A stretch of DNA of 49,878 nt. Origin: Alphaproteobacteria bacterium (GTDB taxonomy: Bacteria; Pseudomonadota; Alphaproteobacteria; UBA6615). The position numbers and the translations under genes were made by a program. The number at the start of each line of letters is the position of its first letter. The stretch's first letter is position 1. The stretch covers positions 1 to 49,878 of the forward strand of contig QIGO01000067.1 in the NCBI GenBank assembly GCA_003230015.1, given 5' to 3'. The notes under the pieces are model-generated. The model searched no databases and was not told where the DNA came from. It was given only the letters and a program-made list of their open reading frames with translations. Shown here piece after piece: positions 17,437-26,871 of the stretch.

Positions 17437-19305
17437 ATGAAGCTGATACAATTCTTGGCGGCTACAATTGTCGCTCTGGGTCTGAGCACCGCATTGGCCC
17501 AGGAGGTACCCAACGATCTGCGCGGCATCCTCTACGATATCGACCGGGCCGAGCAGCAGATGCCGAGCCTCACACCCGACCGCGGCGCCAATATCAAGCG
17601 CCTGCAAAATAGCCTGTCGCGGACCGCCGACCGGCTCCAGGCCTCGGCCAACAAGGACCACCCGGTGTGGCAGGACGCGACCGCCCGTTTGGACCGGCTC
17701 AACACCGACCTGACCGCCTTGGCCGCCGGCCGTTTGCCCGGCACCGCACCCGCCGCCGAAGCGCCGGCCCCCAGTGTCGTGCAGGTGCCCGCCCCGGCCC
17801 CGGCGCCGGCGCAACAAGAAATCCAGTTGATCTCGTCCGACGTCGCCAAACTCAACCGCCTCCGCCGTAATGTGGAGAGCAGTTTTGCCGACATGCGCAC
17901 CGGTGTGGCGACCGATGAGGCCCAGGCTTACCTCGACCGCCTGACCGCTATCGACTCCCAGTTGGCGGCCATGCCCCAGCACCCCGATGTGGTGGCGGTG
18001 CGCGGCTCCATCGCCCAAACCGTGCCTCAGCTTGAGACCATGATCGCCAGCACGCCGGCCCCCCAGGCCCCGCAGATCAACAGCGGCCAAAACGCCGCCC
18101 CCACCGAACTAGCGTCGGCCGACCGCGCCAAATTCGCCCGCCTGAGCCGCAACACCAACGGTGTTTTTGAGGAGCTCGGCGCTCTTGACCCGATACTCCT
18201 GCAGCCAACCGCAACGGTGGCAAGATACGAAAACACTCTCGCCGGCTTGCGGCAAAACCAGGCAAGCCTCATCAGCCAGGGCCACCCCGACGTCATAGCC
18301 GTCGGCGAGATGATTACCGCGGCACAGGCGATCCTGGCGGAAAAAGCCGCAACGGCCCGCGAACAAGTGGCCAGTCTCGGCGACTTCATGCCCCGTTTTC
18401 AGACCATCGGCGACAAATATCGCGGCATGCCCGAGGCCTTACGCGCACCGGCCACCCTGGAACAGGCCGATACCTATTTGAAATCGATGCTGGCGCTCAG
18501 CCGCAGTCAAGCCGAGGACATCCAATTCCTCAACGATTTGGCATCCCGCACCGTGCTGGTAGCGCAACAGGACATGCAGCGGATGCAAAACTGGGTCGGC
18601 TTCGAAGTCCTTCGATCCATCGACGAAAGTCTGACCCAGACGGTGGCCAACATGGGCGGCTGGGCCAACGGTACCATGATTGCGATCGAGTTCGTCGAAC
18701 AAACCGACCCGGCCAACCAGAACGACGTGGTCAATCGCCTCCTCGATCAGAACAGGTACCAGGCCACTCTCGACAACCTCAACGAGGGCGCGCTGGCGCT
18801 GCGCATAGCCGACGGTTTCGAGCAATTCCTGAAAATCGCCGATGCGCCGGACCGTAGCGCGCAGGGTGCACGGTTGCAGGCGGCATTGGCCAATTGGCCA
18901 GAGTTGCAAGCGATTGCCTTGCGCGATGTGCGGTTGCCGCAAGCGCAAAGCACCGATCCTGAGTTGATAGCCATCGCCAAAAGGGTGTTGAGCGAGCCCC
19001 AGGATGTGCCGGGCGGCCCCATCGCCCGGGTGGTCGTTAATTCCGATATTCGCAGCCTCTCCGAAGAGGTGGGAAATGCCTCGACCGGTGGTTCGCGCAC
19101 CACGGTCACCGTAAGATTCACCAATTTTGTCTGGGACGAGTTTCAGGTCGCCACGGCGGAGGAGGAGACGCCGGGCAACTTCCGCATCTACTACACCACC
19201 TTCACCTACTATACCGCTGGCGGCCGCACGACACCGCTCAACCGCTGGACTGTCAGCAACCGCGCGCGCTCAACCCCCATCCTAGCAGAGAATATTAACG
19301 ACTGA
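17437..19305 (+). CDS. Large exported helical-repeat protein, unknown function
   Basis: A 622-residue protein I cannot place in a named family. Residues 1-21 are a signal peptide ending ALA before QEV. The N-terminal half holds three helical units of about 75-100 residues, separated by Ala/Pro-rich linkers; each ends with an HP motif: DHPVWQDATARLD, QHPDVVAVRGSIA and GHPDVIAVGEMIT. A weaker fourth copy, TDPELIAIAKRVL, lies near residue 510. The last 90 residues are beta-rich with many Thr and Tyr. There is no Cys and no obvious catalytic motif. GGGAGAG precedes ATG 17437. It stands alone after a 200-base gap, in the same direction as the MoxR cluster, and may be a periplasmic scaffold. Confidence 0.85.
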   Translation: MKLIQFLAATIVALGLSTALAQEVPNDLRGILYDIDRAEQQMPSLTPDRGANIKRLQNSLSRTADRLQASANKDHPVWQDATARLDRLNTDLTALAAGRLPGTAPAAEAPAPSVVQVPAPAPAPAQQEIQLISSDVAKLNRLRRNVESSFADMRTGVATDEAQAYLDRLTAIDSQLAAMPQHPDVVAVRGSIAQTVPQLETMIASTPAPQAPQINSGQNAAPTELASADRAKFARLSRNTNGVFEELGALDPILLQPTATVARYENTLAGLRQNQASLISQGHPDVIAVGEMITAAQAILAEKAATAREQVASLGDFMPRFQTIGDKYRGMPEALRAPATLEQADTYLKSMLALSRSQAEDIQFLNDLASRTVLVAQQDMQRMQNWVGFEVLRSIDESLTQTVANMGGWANGTMIAIEFVEQTDPANQNDVVNRLLDQNRYQATLDNLNEGALALRIADGFEQFLKIADAPDRSAQGARLQAALANWPELQAIALRDVRLPQAQSTDPELIAIAKRVLSEPQDVPGGPIARVVVNSDIRSLSEEVGNASTGGSRTTVTVRFTNFVWDEFQVATAEEETPGNFRIYYTTFTYYTAGGRTTPLNRWTVSNRARSTPILAENIND

Positions 19306-19361
19306 CCGGACCATGACCGCGGCGCCGCGAAATCCGCCGCACACAAATCAAGGACCAGACA

Positions 19362-20351
19362 ATGGGTGTTCTTATCGACGGCATTTGGCACCAGGCCGAG
19401 CCCGCGTCTAAGGCCACGGGTGGGCACTTCATCCGCGCCGGCACCCAATTCCGCCACTGGATCACCGCCGACGGCTCACCGGGACCCAGTGGCAGCGGCG
19501 GTTTTACCGCCGCCCCCGGCCGCTACCACCTCTATGTCAGTCTCGCCTGCCCCTGGGCCCATCGCACCCTGATCGCCCGCCGGCTCAAGGGCCTCGACCA
19601 ACTGATTTCGATCTCGGTCACCCATTGGCTCATGGCCGAGAACGGCTGGACCTTCGCCCCTGGGCCAGGTGTCGTTGCCGACCCCATCAACAACGCCAGC
19701 TATGTCTACGAGATCTATAGCGCTGGCCAACCCGGCTATACCGGCCGCGTCAGCGTACCGGTGCTTTGGGACAAGGAGACCGCCACCATAGTCAGCAACG
19801 AGTCGTCCGAGATCATTCGCATGTTCAACCGCGCTTTCGACGCTTGGGGCAACGCCGATCTCGATCTCTATCCCCACCAATTGCAACCGCAAATAGAGGC
19901 CGTCAATGAGGAAATCTACGAAAATCTCAACAACGGCGTTTACCGCTGCGGTTTTGCCACCACACAAGACGCCTATGACCAGGCCGTACAAAAACTCTTC
20001 GCCTGCCTCGACCGCCTCGAGCAGCGCCTGAGCGGCCAGCGTTATCTCGCCGGCGACCGTTTCACCGAGGCCGATATCCGCCTGGTCACCACACTATTGC
20101 GCTTCGACCCCGTCTATCACACCCATTTCAAATGCAACCTGCACCGCATCAAGGACTATCCAAATCTCTGGAACTACATGCTCGAGATCTACCAGTTCCC
20201 CGGTATCGCCCAGACCGTCGATATGACTCACATCAAGCACCACTATTACACCAGCCATGAGAGCATCAATCCGACCCGCATCGTCCCCGCCGGCCCGCTG
20301 ATCGACTACACCGCCCCCCACGACCGCGACCGCTTCGCGAAAGCCGCCTGA
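19362..20351 (+). CDS. yqjG: Glutathionyl-hydroquinone reductase (Xi-class GST)
   Basis: A 329-residue Xi-class glutathione transferase that reduces glutathionyl-hydroquinones. The thioredoxin-fold N-terminal domain has the Cys active site LACPWAHRTLIAR (about residue 63), preceded by the family extension with FRHWIT. A VPVLWDKETATIVSNESSEIIRMFN segment forms the glutathione pocket. The C-terminal helical domain contains DRFTEADIRLVTTLLRFDPVYHTHFKCN and the motif NLWNYMLEIYQ. Length and motifs are full and typical. It is 56 bases after the preceding gene with no clear terminator between, and converges on the DUF924 gene, 6 bases away. Confidence 0.95.
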   Translation: MGVLIDGIWHQAEPASKATGGHFIRAGTQFRHWITADGSPGPSGSGGFTAAPGRYHLYVSLACPWAHRTLIARRLKGLDQLISISVTHWLMAENGWTFAPGPGVVADPINNASYVYEIYSAGQPGYTGRVSVPVLWDKETATIVSNESSEIIRMFNRAFDAWGNADLDLYPHQLQPQIEAVNEEIYENLNNGVYRCGFATTQDAYDQAVQKLFACLDRLEQRLSGQRYLAGDRFTEADIRLVTTLLRFDPVYHTHFKCNLHRIKDYPNLWNYMLEIYQFPGIAQTVDMTHIKHHYYTSHESINPTRIVPAGPLIDYTAPHDRDRFAKAA

Positions 20352-20357
20352 GCGCCT

Positions 20358-20921
20358 TTAGAACGACGAGCCCGGCTGTCTGAGAAAAGCCGCTTCCTCT
20401 TCGCTGCTGACGCGCCCCAAAATCTCGTTGCGATGGGGAAAACGCCCGAATCTCGCGACGATATCGCGATGGGCAACGGCATAGCGGTGGCACTTCGCAA
20501 GCGCCGGATCGGCAACGGTTAGCGCCGCGAACAGCGCCACGCTGCGCGCCTGATCGGCCAACCGCTCGCTATGCATGAACGGCGTATAGAAGAATTGCCG
20601 CCGCTGCGGCGCCACCTCATCGTCGAACCCGTTCGCCAGCGCCGCTGACGCATTGGCCAGCGCCATCTTGTCGGTGCCAAAGGCTTCGGCCCGATCCCGG
20701 AACATATTGCGCGGGAATTGATCCAAAACGATACCCAACGACAGCGCCCCGGCCGGCGTCTCCGCCCAGCCCGCCAGTCCGCTCTTGGCGGCAACGCTAT
20801 AGGTCGCCGCGAACCGATTGGTCAACTCGCCATCGAACCGCTCATCCTTGCCATACCATTTCTCTGCCCCAGCTTCATCGAACCAAAACCGCAGTATCTC
20901 CGGGGCTTCTGCGACAGCCAT
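20358..20921 (-). CDS. DUF924-family protein
   Basis: A 187-residue helical cytoplasmic protein of the DUF924 family. Recognisable segments are ILRFWFDEAGAEKWY at the N-terminus, LGIVLDQFPRNMFRD in the middle, RQFFYTPFMHSE, and the C-terminal HRDIVARFGRFPHRNEILGR. Folds of this family resemble TPR-like helix bundles; the function is unknown. The frame stays open upstream through the tRNA gene, but that part is not protein-coding, so ATG 20921 is used. It follows tRNA-Gln on the same strand by 89 bases and may be transcribed from the same promoter. Confidence 0.9.
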   Translation of the reverse strand: MAVAEAPEILRFWFDEAGAEKWYGKDERFDGELTNRFAATYSVAAKSGLAGWAETPAGALSLGIVLDQFPRNMFRDRAEAFGTDKMALANASAALANGFDDEVAPQRRQFFYTPFMHSERLADQARSVALFAALTVADPALAKCHRYAVAHRDIVARFGRFPHRNEILGRVSSEEEAAFLRQPGSSF

Positions 20922-21010
20922 ACCCGCCCTCCACTTCGTTTCCTGCGGCGGAACGGAACGCCTCCAAGAGCCATGTCGGCCCGCCTCTTGGAACATGGTC
21001 TTGCTGGAAT

Positions 21011-21085
21011 TGGCTGGGGCGGCAGGGATCGAACCTGCGCATGACGGGATCAAAACCCGTTGCCTTACCGCTTGGCTACGCCCCA
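21011..21085 (-). tRNA. tRNA-Gln(TTG)
   Basis: A complete 75-base cloverleaf on the minus strand. The acceptor stem TGGGGCG pairs with CGCCCCA, with discriminator G and an encoded CCA end. The D arm contains AGCCAAGCGGTAAGGC, the anticodon stem is ACGGG/CCCGT with loop TTTTGAT giving anticodon TTG, and the T arm is GCAGG-TTCGATC-CCTGC. The U1-A72 pair is typical of bacterial tRNA-Gln. It reads CAA codons and, by wobble, CAG. Confidence 0.96.
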
Positions 21086-21227
21086 ATCATCGCGTCAGCG
21101 CGACGATACTGACCCCTGCCGCTTCTGGCAATACACACCCGCACCGGCCGCCATCCATGACTAACGACACCATCGCGCGATTCGCTTATATTTCTGCCTC
21201 CAGCATCACCCGACTCGGAAGGTTGCC

Positions 21228-21602
21228 ATGGCCAAAGCAAAAATGCCTTGGAGTATCAAGGGTGTCAGCACCGAAGCGCGTGATGCCGCCAAGGAGGCCG
21301 CGGCCGCCGCCGGTATGACCATCGGCGCCTGGCTCGACCAGACCATTCTCGGCGCCTCCATCGGCCAGCTCGCCGATACCCAGGGGGATCGTATCGCCGC
21401 CTCTGCCCGGGCCGCCGAGAGCCTGCCCGAAGACCCGGTAATCGATGCCATACAGCGCCTGGCGGCCAAGGTCGCGGCGACCGAGCAGCGCACCGCGGAA
21501 ATCACCGCACCATTGCGAATACTGGTTGAGCAGCTGACCCACCGCGTCGAGGAAATGGAAAATCAGGTTCACCCCGCGATCCATGCCGCCAACCGCCGGT
21601 AG
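21228..21602 (+). CDS. Small protein with PodJ-type N-terminal motif
   Basis: A 124-residue protein without signal peptide or membrane segment. Residues 7-36 (PWSIKGVSTEARDAAKEAAA, then GMTIGAWLDQTI) are the motif found at the N-terminus of alphaproteobacterial PodJ-like and SEL1-repeat polarity proteins. The rest is predicted helical, with a likely coiled coil at about 85-115 (ILVEQLTHRVEEMENQV). The next gene starts with the same motif, so this is a tandem paralogue lacking the membrane helix and periplasmic domains. ATG 21228 has GGAAGG upstream. It may pair with the longer protein through the shared coil; this is inference. Confidence 0.85.
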   Translation: MAKAKMPWSIKGVSTEARDAAKEAAAAAGMTIGAWLDQTILGASIGQLADTQGDRIAASARAAESLPEDPVIDAIQRLAAKVAATEQRTAEITAPLRILVEQLTHRVEEMENQVHPAIHAANRR

Positions 21603-21734
21603 CGCCCCGGCCCTACCTTGCCGCTCCCTTGACCGCCGTCAATTCGCAAAATTCTGGGCAAAGCCCGGTAATTTTGTTATGCCCGCAATGGCTTATAGGG
21701 TCTGTCGAGTCGGTGTACCGGGGTAGTTCATTCC

Positions 21735-23204
21735 ATGCAGAAGCTTCGCCCCTGGAGCGTTAAGGGCGTCAGCGAGGAGGCACGTGAGGCGGCACGCTCT
21801 GCTGCCGCCGTGTCGAACCTCGCTATTGGCGCCTGGATCGATCGGGCGATCACCCACGCCACGGCTCAAACCGACCAGACCCCCACTCGGTCGGCCCCTT
21901 CTCAGGACAGTGCAGGCAAAACAACCACCACCGCGGCGATCGCTGACCTCGAGAATATCATCGCCGCCAGCCTGGCTCATCTCGCGGCGACTGTCGGCCC
22001 GCTCCGTGACGCGCTTGAGGATTTGGCGCTGCGCATTGACACGCTGGAGCGCCACCGGCGGCTCCTCCCCCGCACCACTCTGTTCATCGAAAAAGTTGAG
22101 CAGCCCATGGGTAGTGCCGAGCGCGGCGAGCCCGACCCGGCGCCAACATCGCGCCGCAAGAGCAAAGGACGTAGTGCCGGCCGCGGCACGCAGACAGGCA
22201 GCGTCCAGCCTCGGTCTCGCCGTGCGGGGCGGCTGATCAGGCGGATCCTCGTCGGCACTATTCTCATGTCCTCTGGTTTAATTGCCGCGTTTGTTGCCAT
22301 TTGGCTAGCCCTCTTCAACGGACCCGCCGGATCGACTCTGATTTCCGCCAACGTCACCAACGCCCTCTCCCGCAATGCCGTCGCGGAATTACCCCACACC
22401 CTGCCCTTGGTATTGCCGCCGGCCTCGGTCCAGGCCAATCCCGGCGAACTCCGTCTCAAGGCCGGGCGCGGCGATGCCCAGGCGCAGGCGGCATTGGGCA
22501 CATTGTATGCCCGCGGAGGCGTGCTCACCCAGGACTACGCCGCCGCCACTTACTGGTTTACCGAGGCCGCCACCGCCGGATTGGCCGCGGCGCAATACAA
22601 TCTCGGCGTCATCTACAGCCGCGGCCTGGGGGTAGAGCCAAACGCGACCCAAGCCACCATTTGGTTCCGCAGTGCTGCTGAGCAGAACAACGTCAAAGCG
22701 CAATACGCATTGGGACTTGCCTATGCCCAGGCAACGGGCGTTGACCAGAACTACCTTGAGGCGGCGGCCTGGTTGCAACGCGCCGCCGAGCAAGGCGATG
22801 CCGACGCCCAGTTCGCCCTGGCAACTATTCTGGAGGACGGCGTGGCCGGCCCCGCCGATCCTAACGGCGCCTATTATTGGTATCAGGCCGCCGTCGCCAA
22901 TGGCAGCCGCCAGGCTGCCGAACGCGCCGCCCTACTCGTTCCCAGGCTGGCGTCCACATCCAACGGCGAGGCGCTACCCTCGGTCTCCGCACCGGGCACA
23001 GCCCAGGTCAGCCGCCAAACGGTCGAGCGGATCCAACAATTGCTGGCGGCACTGGATTTCTTTGGCGCCCAGGTCACAGGCACCATGGACGCCGCGACCC
23101 GCGTCGCCATCCGTGACTACCAGGCTCAACTGGGACTGCGCGTCGACGGCGAACCGACCGCCAACCTGCTTCAGCACCTGCAGACCGTCACCAGCACCCA
23201 GTGA
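21735..23204 (+). CDS. PodJ-like SEL1-repeat, peptidoglycan-binding protein
   Basis: A 489-residue single-pass protein. Residues 5-37 are the cytoplasmic RPWSVKGVSEEAREAAR motif ending IGAWIDRAI, followed by a short coiled coil (about 75-110) and a low-complexity basic linker. A membrane helix lies at about 172-195. The periplasmic part has four SEL1 repeats (GDAQAQAALGTLYARGG, AAQYNLGVIYSRGLGVE, VKAQYALGLAYAQATGV, ADAQFALATILEDGV) and a C-terminal PG_binding_1 domain ending LGLRVDGEPTANLLQHL. This is the PodJ plan in compact form; classical PodJ has a much longer coiled-coil region. It may mark a cell pole or division site. It follows its short paralogue after 132 bases. Confidence 0.9.
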   Translation: MQKLRPWSVKGVSEEAREAARSAAAVSNLAIGAWIDRAITHATAQTDQTPTRSAPSQDSAGKTTTTAAIADLENIIAASLAHLAATVGPLRDALEDLALRIDTLERHRRLLPRTTLFIEKVEQPMGSAERGEPDPAPTSRRKSKGRSAGRGTQTGSVQPRSRRAGRLIRRILVGTILMSSGLIAAFVAIWLALFNGPAGSTLISANVTNALSRNAVAELPHTLPLVLPPASVQANPGELRLKAGRGDAQAQAALGTLYARGGVLTQDYAAATYWFTEAATAGLAAAQYNLGVIYSRGLGVEPNATQATIWFRSAAEQNNVKAQYALGLAYAQATGVDQNYLEAAAWLQRAAEQGDADAQFALATILEDGVAGPADPNGAYYWYQAAVANGSRQAAERAALLVPRLASTSNGEALPSVSAPGTAQVSRQTVERIQQLLAALDFFGAQVTGTMDAATRVAIRDYQAQLGLRVDGEPTANLLQHLQTVTSTQ

Positions 23205-23230
23205 GGCTTGGTTTGTTTTATCTCAGGCAA

Positions 23231-25033
23231 TTAGCTGTCGCGTTCGCCCACGGGGGTTGGCTCAGGCAACGACCGGCCCTGTAGTTTCTCCCGAATGATG
23301 ATTTCCAACTCTTCCTCGGGATTGGAACCGAGCGCTCGGTTCCATTGGAAGCGCGCCTCGTTGCGGCGGCCCACCAGCCAATAGGCATCCCCGAGATGGT
23401 CATTAATGATGGGATCACCTGATTCCAGCGATACTGCCCGTTCCAGTTGCTCCACGGCACCCTGGTAGTCGCCCAGCCGATACAGCACCCATCCCATGGA
23501 ATCGACGATGAAACCGTCCCCCGGCCGCTGCGCCACCGCATCCTCGATCATCCGCCGGGCGCGGTCCAGATTCAGACCCATCTCGACCCACGAATAACCC
23601 AGATAATTGAGCACCAGCGGCTGCTGGGGCCGCAGTTCGAGAGCCTTGAGGAAGTCTTCCTCCGCCCGCGGCCAATTTTTCGACCGCTCAAGCGCGATGC
23701 CGCGTGTATACATCAGCCGCCAATGGCGCGGATCGATCTCGTCCACCCGCTCGACGGCCACGTCATAGGCTTCCACCGCCTCGTCAAACCGGTCGTTCAG
23801 ACGCAGGAAGTCGCCCAATGTCTGTGCCACTTCGACCCGGTCGAGGCGCTCCTCCACCATCTCCTGAAGCAACAGCACGGCCTCGTCGAACGCGCCTGTC
23901 GCCTCTAGCATTCGCGCCAGGCTCTGGCGGGCAAACCACGAATAGGGTGACTCTTCGTCAATCTCGCGCAAGACGGCGATCGCGTCCTCCCAGCGACTTT
24001 GGCTGGCCAGAATATCGGCCAGCAATGTTTGCGTCATCGCGTTGCCCGGCCTCAGTTCAAGCGCCAGCCGCGCATAGACCAGCGCCGCAACGTCGCCGCC
24101 GTCACGATTGAGCGCCCGCGCCACGCTGACCAAAGCCTCCGCCATGCCTTCGGCCGGGCTCGTTACCGTTCGCGGCACCGTCTGCCGTTCGGCCAACGCC
24201 GCCACACTGGGCCGCAACAGGAAATCGTCGGCCTGCTGAACCCTGAACGCCTCGAGCGCGGCTTCGGCATCCTCCCACCGTCCCTCGCGGCTGAAAAAAG
24301 AGGCCTGCGCCAGGGCCAGCCGCAGCGGGATCGCACCATTGCTGTTGGCCCTTTCAAAAGCCGCTTCGACCTCTTGCCCACGCCCCGCCAGATCGGCGAT
24401 CAGCCCGTAATGCAGTCCTTCCAGGACGGCGAATCCACTGACCTCGGCCAACGGCCGCAGCGCCGCCAGCGCATCGTCGGTACGCCCCGCACCATACAAC
24501 GCCCAGGCGCTGAGCATCGGCGCCAGCAATTGATTGGTGCCTCGGCGTTCGATGGCGTCGAACCGCGCCACCGCGCTGGCGAAGTCGCCCTCTCTGACCG
24601 CGTTCAGCCCCAGAGTGATATTGGCAAACGGCGACTGGCGGTGGATCGCCACCAGCCTTTCGGCCAGCGCCACCGCCTCCTTCGACCGCCCTTCAGCGGC
24701 CAACAGCAGCTGTGTGCGCTGCAACAGGCGGGCACTGTCGGGCACCGCTTCCAGAACGCCCAGCAGCAGATCGGCGGCCTGCCCATAGTCGTTTTCTATC
24801 TCCGCATGCCGCGCCGCCAGATATTTGCCGGAGATTGAGTCGCCAACCGCGATTTGGCCGGACGGGGCCACCAGCTCCTCACCCGGCGGCGACAGCACGA
24901 TGCTGTCATCGTTGAGCGCCAGCACCGTGCTGGCTTGGCTTGCCGCGCATCCGGCAAGCACCAATAACGCGGCCACCGCGCTACCAGCCCCAAAATGAAT
25001 TCGCAAGCTGTTCTTCTTAGCCGGTCTTGGCAC
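23231..25033 (-). CDS. TPR-repeat lipoprotein
   Basis: A protein of about 600 residues with a lipoprotein signal: basic N-terminus, hydrophobic core and lipobox LAGC, giving a lipidated Cys near residue 29. The rest is a chain of TPR-type helical hairpins, clearest in the C-terminal half (RPQQPLVLNYLGYSWVEMG, DGFIVDSMGWVLYRLGDYQ, DPIINDHLGDAYWLVGR). These C-terminal units are typical of alphaproteobacterial TPR proteins of the envelope. No ATG is near; GTG 25033 with AGGAG 8 bases upstream is chosen over GTG 25042. It probably acts as a periplasmic scaffold, partner unknown. It lies 124 bases after ETF-QO on the same strand. Confidence 0.88.
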   Translation of the reverse strand: MPRPAKKNSLRIHFGAGSAVAALLVLAGCAASQASTVLALNDDSIVLSPPGEELVAPSGQIAVGDSISGKYLAARHAEIENDYGQAADLLLGVLEAVPDSARLLQRTQLLLAAEGRSKEAVALAERLVAIHRQSPFANITLGLNAVREGDFASAVARFDAIERRGTNQLLAPMLSAWALYGAGRTDDALAALRPLAEVSGFAVLEGLHYGLIADLAGRGQEVEAAFERANSNGAIPLRLALAQASFFSREGRWEDAEAALEAFRVQQADDFLLRPSVAALAERQTVPRTVTSPAEGMAEALVSVARALNRDGGDVAALVYARLALELRPGNAMTQTLLADILASQSRWEDAIAVLREIDEESPYSWFARQSLARMLEATGAFDEAVLLLQEMVEERLDRVEVAQTLGDFLRLNDRFDEAVEAYDVAVERVDEIDPRHWRLMYTRGIALERSKNWPRAEEDFLKALELRPQQPLVLNYLGYSWVEMGLNLDRARRMIEDAVAQRPGDGFIVDSMGWVLYRLGDYQGAVEQLERAVSLESGDPIINDHLGDAYWLVGRRNEARFQWNRALGSNPEEELEIIIREKLQGRSLPEPTPVGERDS

Positions 25034-25157
25034 TGGTATCACTCCTGTTCGCAGTCGCTCGCCCTGGCCCGAAGTTTAGCCGACACGGCCAGGACGGACT
25101 AGGACACGTTATTGTTATGTTCTGGCCGCAACCAAGGGCAGATAGTCCGCCCCGGCC

Positions 25158-26804
25158 TCACATATTCGGATAATTCGGCCCGCCACCGCCCTCTGGCGTA
25201 ACCCATTGGATATTTTGCCTCGGATCCTTGATGTCGCAGCTTTTACAATGAATACAGTTCTGCGCGTTGATCTGCAGCCGGGCTTTGCTTTCGCCCTCTT
25301 CCGTTACGATTTCGTAAACGCCGGCCGGACAATAGCGCTGCTCCGGCCCGTCATACTCGGCTAGATTGACCTCGATCGGCACCCTGTCGTCTTTCAAAAT
25401 CAGATGGTTGGGCTGATCTTCCTCATGGTTGGTATTGGAAATAAACACTGAGGAGAGGCGGTCAAACGTAATCTTGCCGTCGGGCTTGGGATAGACCGGT
25501 GCGACCGCCTTGTCCTTTTTATCCAGCGTTTCATGATCGGCATGGCCGTGATGCAGCGTCCAGGGCGCACGCCCCCGCAGCAATACTTGGTCGAGCCCCG
25601 CCAGCAGCGTTCCTGCCACCAAGCCATATTTGAACGACGGCCGGAAATTGCGTGCCTGGCGCAATTCGCTATACACCCACGAACGCCTGAACGCCGCCTC
25701 ATATTCTGTTAGCACAGGGTCGGGCGCCTCCTCGCACAGCGCCGCGAACGCAGCCTCGGCGGCCAGCATCCCCGACTTCATTGCCGTGTGGGTGCCCTTG
25801 ATCTTTGGCCCGTTCAGGGTTCCCGCTTCGCACCCTATCAGCGCCCCACCCGGAAACACCAATTTCGGCAGCGATTGCAAGCCGCCTTCATTGAGCGCCC
25901 GCGCCCCGTAACTGATCCGCCGCCCGCCTTCCAAAAGCGGGCGGATGGCGCCATGGGTCTTGAACCGCTGGAATTCCTCGAACGGCGACAGATAGGGATT
26001 GCGGTAGTCGAGCGCGACGACAAACCCCACCGCCACCTGATTGTCATCCAGATGGTAGATAAACGAGCCGCCATAGGTTTGCCGGTCCAGCGGCCAGCCC
26101 GCCGTATGCATAACCAGCCCCGGGGCCGACTTCGCCGGATCCACTTCCCACAACTCCTTCAGACCCAAGCCATAGGTCTGCGGTTCCACCCCGTCGCGCA
26201 GGTTGAAACGCACCATCAGCTCTTTACCCAGATGGCCGCGGCAGCCCTCGGCGAACAAGGTGTAGGTCGCCCGCAATTCCATCCCCGGGGTATAGGCCGG
26301 TCCCGGCTCGCCGTTCCGGCTCACCCCCTGATCGCCGGTGGTCACCCCCGCCACCTTGCCATCCTCGCCGTAAAGCACGCGGCGGGCGGCAAATCCCGGA
26401 TAGATCTCGACCCCCAGGCTTTCCGCCTGTTCCCCCAGCCACCGGCAAAAATTACCAAGACTGATGATATAGTTTCCCCGGTTCCGCATCGCCGGAGGCA
26501 GCAGCATATGGGGCACCGAAAAATGCTTTCGTTCACCCAGAAACAGCATTTTTTCTGCCCGCACCGGCGTCGTCAGCGGCGCCCCCTTTTCCGGCCAGTC
26601 GGGTATCAGCTCGTTCAGCGCCCGCGGCTCCAGCACCGCCCCGGAAAGGATATGCGCCCCCACCTCGGAGCCCTTATCCAGCACGCACACACCAATTTCC
26701 CGGCCCGCGGCCGCGGCCAGTTGTTTGATCTGGATTGCCGCACTCAGCCCGGCCGGCCCGGCGCCGACGATGACCACGTCATAGGTCATCGACTCAGCCG
26801 CCAT
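25158..26804 (-). CDS. Electron transfer flavoprotein-ubiquinone oxidoreductase
   Basis: A 548-residue ETF-QO. It takes electrons from reduced ETF, fed by acyl-CoA and amine dehydrogenases, and passes them to ubiquinone at the inner membrane. The N-terminal FAD-binding motif [14 protein letters not shown] (residues 10-23) is followed by [15 protein letters not shown]. The middle has the family elements [22 protein letters not shown]. The C-terminal ferredoxin-like domain has a Cys in [10 protein letters not shown] and three in NCIHCKSC, binding a 4Fe-4S cluster. Length is as expected. ATG 26804 is used; an ATG five codons in is possible. Reduced quinol then feeds the bc1 complex encoded earlier. 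Confidence 0.96.
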   Translation of the reverse strand: MAAESMTYDVVIVGAGPAGLSAAIQIKQLAAAAGREIGVCVLDKGSEVGAHILSGAVLEPRALNELIPDWPEKGAPLTTPVRAEKMLFLGERKHFSVPHMLLPPAMRNRGNYIISLGNFCRWLGEQAESLGVEIYPGFAARRVLYGEDGKVAGVTTGDQGVSRNGEPGPAYTPGMELRATYTLFAEGCRGHLGKELMVRFNLRDGVEPQTYGLGLKELWEVDPAKSAPGLVMHTAGWPLDRQTYGGSFIYHLDDNQVAVGFVVALDYRNPYLSPFEEFQRFKTHGAIRPLLEGGRRISYGARALNEGGLQSLPKLVFPGGALIGCEAGTLNGPKIKGTHTAMKSGMLAAEAAFAALCEEAPDPVLTEYEAAFRRSWVYSELRQARNFRPSFKYGLVAGTLLAGLDQVLLRGRAPWTLHHGHADHETLDKKDKAVAPVYPKPDGKITFDRLSSVFISNTNHEEDQPNHLILKDDRVPIEVNLAEYDGPEQRYCPAGVYEIVTEEGESKARLQINAQNCIHCKSCDIKDPRQNIQWVTPEGGGGPNYPNM

Positions 26805-26871
26805 GTCATTGCCGTTATTGTCGGTCAGTGTCTCGCTCCCATGTCCGTCTTGTTACACTACAGGCGTAACC

